This document shows, piece after piece, positions 38,825 through 42,400 of a stretch of DNA of 42,400 nucleotides (positions are counted from its first letter, which is position 1; each line of letters opens with the position of its first letter). The DNA comes from a virus: positions 1 to 42,400 of the IMG/VR virus record IMGVR_UViG_3300020442_000392; one strand, written 5' to 3'. The position numbers were made by a program, and so were the translations under genes. The notes beneath the pieces are model-generated. The model searched no databases. It was given only the letters and a program-made list of their open reading frames with translations, and was not told the DNA's origin.

Positions 38825-40529
38825 GACTGATGGTCTCTTAGATGAAGTAACCAAGATTCACTGTCTCATCTACAAATGTGATGGTGAACATCATGTGATA
38901 TACGAGAAGGATATACCTGAGGCACTCTTGTTCCTCAAGGATCATCATCTCATTGGACACAACATCTTAGGGTTTGACTTCCGTGTCTTAGATAAACTCT
39001 ATGGATTTGTTCCAGTCTCGTATACCGATACCTTGATCCTATCGAGACTCACCTTTCCTGACCTACGTGCTCAAGACTTTGATAAACGTGGGATGGATTC
39101 AAAGATGTACGGATCACATGCTCTCAAGGCATGGGGTCATCGTCTATCTTATCTCAAGGGTGACTATGGTGAACACGAAGGAGCATGGGATGAGCTAACT
39201 CCTGAGATGATCGAGTACTGCAAACGTGATGTGGACTTGACTCAGAAGTTACATGAACATCTTCTCAAGTACGAGAAGCATACCTCATCTGACTCTATCG
39301 AGTTAGAGCATCAAGTCTCCAAGATCTGTTACGAACAGGAGACCTTTGGTTTTCCTTTCGATGTTCCTAAAGCACTAGAGTTGTACAAGTTACTGTACAG
39401 TAGGAAGAACGAACTCCATGAGGAACTACTCAAGGCATTTGGTTCTTGGGTTGTGGATGAAGGAGAACGAAAGAAAGGACTCTACCATAAGATCAAGATC
39501 GTAGAGTTCAATCCTCAGTCTCGTCATCACATCTCCAAGAGACTCAAGGATATACATGGTTGGAAACCTACGGAGTTTACTCCGAGTGGTGAACCCAAGG
39601 TAGACGAGAAGATCTTGGATGGACTCAAGTACCCAGAAGCAAAACTAATGAGTGAGTACTTGATGATCTCCAAGAGGATAGGACAACTCTCAGAAGGTAA
39701 TGAAGCATGGTTGAAACTAGAGAAGAACGGAAGACTCCATGGGTCAGTTAACTGTATGGGGTCAGTCACAAGTCGTTGCTCTCATACGCATCCGAACCTC
39801 GCTCAAGTTCCGAGCACTAAAGCACCCTTTGGGAAGCACTGTCGAGAACTTTTTACGACAGATCCAGGATTTTCCCTTCTGGGTGTTGATGTCTCTGGTC
39901 TTGAACTGCGGTGCTTGGCTCACTATATGGCTCGTTATGACGATGGTGCATACGGCAAGATCCTACTTGAGGGTGATATTCATACTGCCAATCAAGAAGC
40001 TGCTGGACTTGCTACAAGAGACCAAGCGAAGACTTACATATACGGCTTCTTGTATGGTGCAGGAGACCAGAAGATCGGTCAGATCATTGGTAAAGGGGCA
40101 TCGCACGGAAAAGCCTTGAAGGAGAAGTTCCTCAGGAAGATCCCTGCGTTACGTAAGTTACGTGAACAGGTCCAGAATAAAGCAAATGATCATGGATTTG
40201 TACGTGGCTTAGATGGTAGACGAGTACCTGTTAGATCCGCACACGCATCACTCAATACATTATTACAGAGTGCAGGTGCAATAATCTGTAAGCGGTGGGT
40301 TGTCATGCTACACGATATGTTGGAAGCAGAAGGATACTCGTATGGTCAGGACTATGCACAGGTAGCCTTTGTGCATGATGAAGTACAACTCATGGTAAAG
40401 GATGAACATGTCGATAGTATCGGACGAATCGCAGTGGAAGCAATTAAGTTTTCTGGAGAGTATTACGGATTCAGAATCCCTCTCACAGGAGAGTACAGAG
40501 TTGGAAGAAATTGGGCAGACACCCACTAA
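38787..40529 (+). CDS. DNA polymerase, family A, T7 gp5-like, without thioredoxin-binding loop
   Basis: A 580-residue replicative polymerase with proofreading. Exonuclease motifs: Asp11/Glu13 in YFDLETDGL, IGHNILGFDF and YCKRDVDLT. Polymerase motif A is GVDVSGLELRCLAHY (Asp368), motif B RDQAKTYIYGFLYGAGD (Lys415, Tyr419 at the E. coli Phe762 position, as in T7 Y526), motif C VHDEVQL (His530-Asp531-Glu532). Between FGSW and EFNPQSR there are only about 20 residues; T7 gp5 carries the roughly 70-residue thioredoxin-binding loop there. This explains most of the length difference from T7 (704) and implies a thioredoxin-independent mode. Confidence 0.96.
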   Translation: MKQPSKQIYFDLETDGLLDEVTKIHCLIYKCDGEHHVIYEKDIPEALLFLKDHHLIGHNILGFDFRVLDKLYGFVPVSYTDTLILSRLTFPDLRAQDFDKRGMDSKMYGSHALKAWGHRLSYLKGDYGEHEGAWDELTPEMIEYCKRDVDLTQKLHEHLLKYEKHTSSDSIELEHQVSKICYEQETFGFPFDVPKALELYKLLYSRKNELHEELLKAFGSWVVDEGERKKGLYHKIKIVEFNPQSRHHISKRLKDIHGWKPTEFTPSGEPKVDEKILDGLKYPEAKLMSEYLMISKRIGQLSEGNEAWLKLEKNGRLHGSVNCMGSVTSRCSHTHPNLAQVPSTKAPFGKHCRELFTTDPGFSLLGVDVSGLELRCLAHYMARYDDGAYGKILLEGDIHTANQEAAGLATRDQAKTYIYGFLYGAGDQKIGQIIGKGASHGKALKEKFLRKIPALRKLREQVQNKANDHGFVRGLDGRRVPVRSAHASLNTLLQSAGAIICKRWVVMLHDMLEAEGYSYGQDYAQVAFVHDEVQLMVKDEHVDSIGRIAVEAIKFSGEYYGFRIPLTGEYRVGRNWADTH

Positions 40530-40935
40530 CATTCATAAATCAAAACTATTCTTAGGACAAGCAGGAGAACATCTAGTTTGCTACTTGTTTGGTATGTGGC
40601 AATACAAGATACTTCAACCTGTTCATGCCCATAGTGTTTATGATTTAGTTGTTGAAAGAGATGGTGTGTTTAAAAAACTACAGGTAAAGACCAAACCTAT
40701 TGGAGAATCAAAGCAACTTAATTTTGTTAAGAACATCAACTATAGTTGTGGTAAAAAGCAATTCGTTGAGTATAACGAAGAAGACTTTGATTATCTATGT
40801 GCCTGTAAGTTTCCTTATGTGTATGTAATCCCATTCAACAAGATAAAATCAAAAACAAGTGTGACTTTTTCACACTATCCTGAATACAAATACGACCTCA
40901 ACGATCCTAAAACCTACGAGTACAGACCTATATGA
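40501..40935 (+). CDS. PD-(D/E)xK nuclease-like protein, probable TTG start
   Basis: A 144-residue protein if translated from TTG 40501, which has AGGAGAG 7 bases upstream. The nearest ATG (40402) would overlap polymerase by 128 bases and has no site. Residues Glu23 (GQAGEHLV), Asp48 (SVYDLVVE) and Gln61-x-Lys63 (LQVKTK) follow the PD-(D/E)xK nuclease pattern with Gln in place of Glu, as in archaeal-resolvase and restriction-type families. It resembles group I intron-type or repair-type endonuclease domains of phages. The start overlaps polymerase by 29 bases. Nuclease activity is an inference. Confidence 0.68.
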   Translation: MEEIGQTPTNIHKSKLFLGQAGEHLVCYLFGMWQYKILQPVHAHSVYDLVVERDGVFKKLQVKTKPIGESKQLNFVKNINYSCGKKQFVEYNEEDFDYLCACKFPYVYVIPFNKIKSKTSVTFSHYPEYKYDLNDPKTYEYRPI

Positions 40936-41687
40936 CAACTAGACTCCTCATAGATGCAGACATCGCAATCTACAAAGCGACTACTGCTAACGAAGTACCG
41001 ATCAATTGGGAAGGTGATCTCTGGACTCTCCATTGTGACTTAGCGAAGGTCAAATGTGACATCGATGACTTCGTTGAGAACATCAAGGAGCAAACTAAAG
41101 CTGATGAGGTAACCATGTGTATCTCACATCAGAACAACTTTAGGAAGTTACTCAACCCTGAATACAAAGCGAACCGAAAGGCTACTCGCAAACCTATGTG
41201 TTTCGTTCCTGCTAAGGAGTACGTGATGAAGAACTATCACTACGAGATACAACCTTGGCTCGAAGCAGATGATGTCATAGGTATCCTCGCAACCTACGAC
41301 AATGGAGAAGAACGCATTGTTGTGAGTGAGGATAAAGATCTCTTGACCATTCCTGGTATGCACTGGGATATCAAGAATCAAACCTTATGGGAGCAAGATA
41401 AAGACACTGCTGACTATCTCTTCTATAAACAAGCCTTAACTGGTGACTCGGTAGATAACTACCAAGGTTGTCCAGGTATCGGCCCGAAGAAAGCAGAGAA
41501 GATCTTGGATGAGTGTGAAAACTTTGGGTTTGAACCAAAGCATGTCTGGAAAGCGATTGTTACGGCTTATGAAAACGCAGGATTGAATGAAGACGATGCG
41601 TTACTTCAAGCACGTATGGCGAGAATCTTAAGACATGGCGAATACGTTATGAGTGAACCTATCTATTGGAGTCCTGAGAATGAATGA
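40932..41687 (+). CDS. 5'-3' exonuclease, T7 gp6 / flap-nuclease family
   Basis: A 251-residue structure-specific exonuclease that removes RNA primers and helps degrade host DNA and recombine. Metal-binding aspartates are visible in RLLIDADIAIY, EADDVIGILA and VVSEDKDLLTI; the helix-three-turn-helix DNA-binding motif is in GDSVDNYQGCPGIGPKKAEK. NFRKLLNPEYKANRKATRKP is the conserved arch region. ATGA overlap with the preceding gene. T7 gp6 is 300 residues; this is a compact member. Confidence 0.94.
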   Translation: MTTRLLIDADIAIYKATTANEVPINWEGDLWTLHCDLAKVKCDIDDFVENIKEQTKADEVTMCISHQNNFRKLLNPEYKANRKATRKPMCFVPAKEYVMKNYHYEIQPWLEADDVIGILATYDNGEERIVVSEDKDLLTIPGMHWDIKNQTLWEQDKDTADYLFYKQALTGDSVDNYQGCPGIGPKKAEKILDECENFGFEPKHVWKAIVTAYENAGLNEDDALLQARMARILRHGEYVMSEPIYWSPENE

Positions 41688-41892
41688 TAATGAATTTGAA
41701 AATCCTAAACACTACACCGATGGGTTTGGTATTCAACCCTTGGATTATATAATCGAAAACGAAATGGATTTCCTAGAAGGGAACATAATTAAATACGTAT
41801 CTAGATACCCACATAAAGGTGGGCTTAATGATTTGTACAAAGCACAGGTTTATCTTAATCGCTTAATCGTAAGGGAGCAAGCCAATGAGTAG
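41680..41892 (+). CDS. DUF3310 protein (T7 gp1.7-related domain)
   Basis: A 70-residue DUF3310 protein: NPKHYTDGFGIQPLDYIIEN, DFLEGNIIKYVSRYPHKGGL and a C-terminal DLYKAQVYLNRLI. The domain is part of T7 gp1.7, reported to be a nucleotide (dTMP/dGMP) kinase; the stand-alone short form is common in phages and its activity is less certain. ATG 41680 is used; the in-frame ATG 41653 lies inside the exonuclease gene. It overlaps the exonuclease end by 8 bases and RNR start by 8 bases, fitting a nucleotide-metabolism operon. Confidence 0.85.
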   Translation: MNDNEFENPKHYTDGFGIQPLDYIIENEMDFLEGNIIKYVSRYPHKGGLNDLYKAQVYLNRLIVREQANE

Positions 41893-42400
41893 TCTACCTA
41901 CACAATATCAAGAGTACATTCACTTATCACGTTACTCTAGGTGGGACTATGAAAAAGGTAGAAGAGAAACCTGGGGTGAAACTGTAGCACGATACTTTGA
42001 TTTCTTTATTCAACATCTCAAGTCTAGTAATGGATATACATTACAAGGTGATGAAGTAAAGGAACTAGAAGATGCAGTATTCGCACTAGAGATAATGCCT
42101 AGTATGCGTTGCTTGATGACTGCTGGTCCTGCTTTAGAGAAAGAGAACATCGCAGGATATAACTGTAGTTATTTACCCATCGATTCACCGAGGGCATTTG
42201 ATGAACTCCTCTATGTCCTCATGAATGGTACTGGAGTAGGCTTCTCGGTAGAAGAGAAGTACACCTCTCAGTTACCTTTTGTTCCTAGTGAACTACATCC
42301 TACTGATACTTGTATTGATGTACGTGATAGTAAACTAGGGTGGGCTAAGGCATTTAGGGAACTCATTAGTCTTCTGTATGCAGGTCTCATTCCTACGTGG
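41885..42400 (+). CDS. nrdJ: Class II ribonucleotide reductase, N-terminal part (continues at base 1)
   Basis: The start of the RNR gene, ATG 41885, with GGGAGCAAGCCA upstream, running off the contig edge into bases 1-1487 after allowing for the 104-base overlap. The segment NCSYLPIDSP carries Cys94, the partner of Cys341 in the substrate-reducing disulfide (C119/C419 in L. leichmannii). NGTGVGFSVE is the conserved glycine-rich stretch. Adjacent genes (exonuclease, DUF3310) fit a nucleotide supply operon. Confidence 0.94.
   Translation, partial: MSSLPTQYQEYIHLSRYSRWDYEKGRRETWGETVARYFDFFIQHLKSSNGYTLQGDEVKELEDAVFALEIMPSMRCLMTAGPALEKENIAGYNCSYLPIDSPRAFDELLYVLMNGTGVGFSVEEKYTSQLPFVPSELHPTDTCIDVRDSKLGWAKAFRELISLLYAGLIPTW
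42297..42400. repeat. Right copy of contig-end overlap (circular closure)
   Basis: Repeats bases 1-104 with one mismatch (T at 42373, C at base 77). It shows that the assembly is circular; counted once, the genome is about 42,296 bases. Confidence 0.95.

Overview
The window is essentially one complete, circularised genome of an AT-rich, T7-like (autographivirus-type) podophage. The first and last 104 bases are the same stretch (offset 42,296) except for one synonymous C/T difference, so the contig closes on itself inside the ribonucleotide reductase gene and the unique length is about 42.3 kb. Every credible gene is on the + strand. The single-subunit RNA polymerase, T7-type replication genes, T7-type head and tail genes and T7-type large terminase place it firmly. 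The B12-dependent class II ribonucleotide reductase, the small basic proteins with DUF6321- and DUF5872-like sequences, and the glycine-rich adhesins are typical of aquatic or marine phages. The host cannot be named from the sequence. No integrase, tRNA, CRISPR array or insertion sequence was seen.

Layout in biological order. (1) Early region, 28.2-32.9 kb: a non-coding block of about 0.4 kb carries a late terminator, a cluster of dyad repeats and -24/-12-like promoter elements. It is followed by about 14 small early genes with strong Shine-Dalgarno sequences, several overlapping, and by long hairpins between the first three. (2) Replication and nucleotide metabolism, 32.9-42.4 kb and 1-1.5 kb: RNA polymerase, a small conserved protein, gp2.5-like SSB, endonuclease I, primase-helicase, two small envelope-associated proteins, a DNA polymerase without the thioredoxin-binding loop, a PD-(D/E)xK-like protein, the 5'-3' exonuclease, a DUF3310 protein and the class II RNR. 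(3) Morphogenesis, 1.5-16.9 kb: small accessory proteins, portal, scaffold, capsid with a structured leader and a terminator, tail tubular proteins A and B, and three internal virion proteins. (4) Adsorption and lysis, 16.9-24.5 kb: a T7-type tail fibre carrying a blue-copper-like domain, a second glycine-rich adhesin, a small tail protein, two membrane proteins (holin candidates) and an M15A peptidase endolysin. (5) Packaging, 24.5-28.2 kb: small terminase, a cassette of very basic small proteins, then the large terminase.

How it works together (inference from T7 biology): host polymerase transcribes the early block and the phage polymerase takes over for replication and morphogenesis genes. 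RNR, the exonuclease and the DUF3310 protein feed dNTPs to the replisome, and M15A peptidase plus holin release progeny. The most unusual signals are five exactly spaced GGCA-N7-TGCA elements, confined as far as I could see to the early intergenic regions, which look like sigma-54 promoters; the adjacent GGCAA-N3-TTGCC repeat cluster; the cupredoxin-like domain inside the fibre shaft; and the basic-protein cassette splitting the terminase pair.
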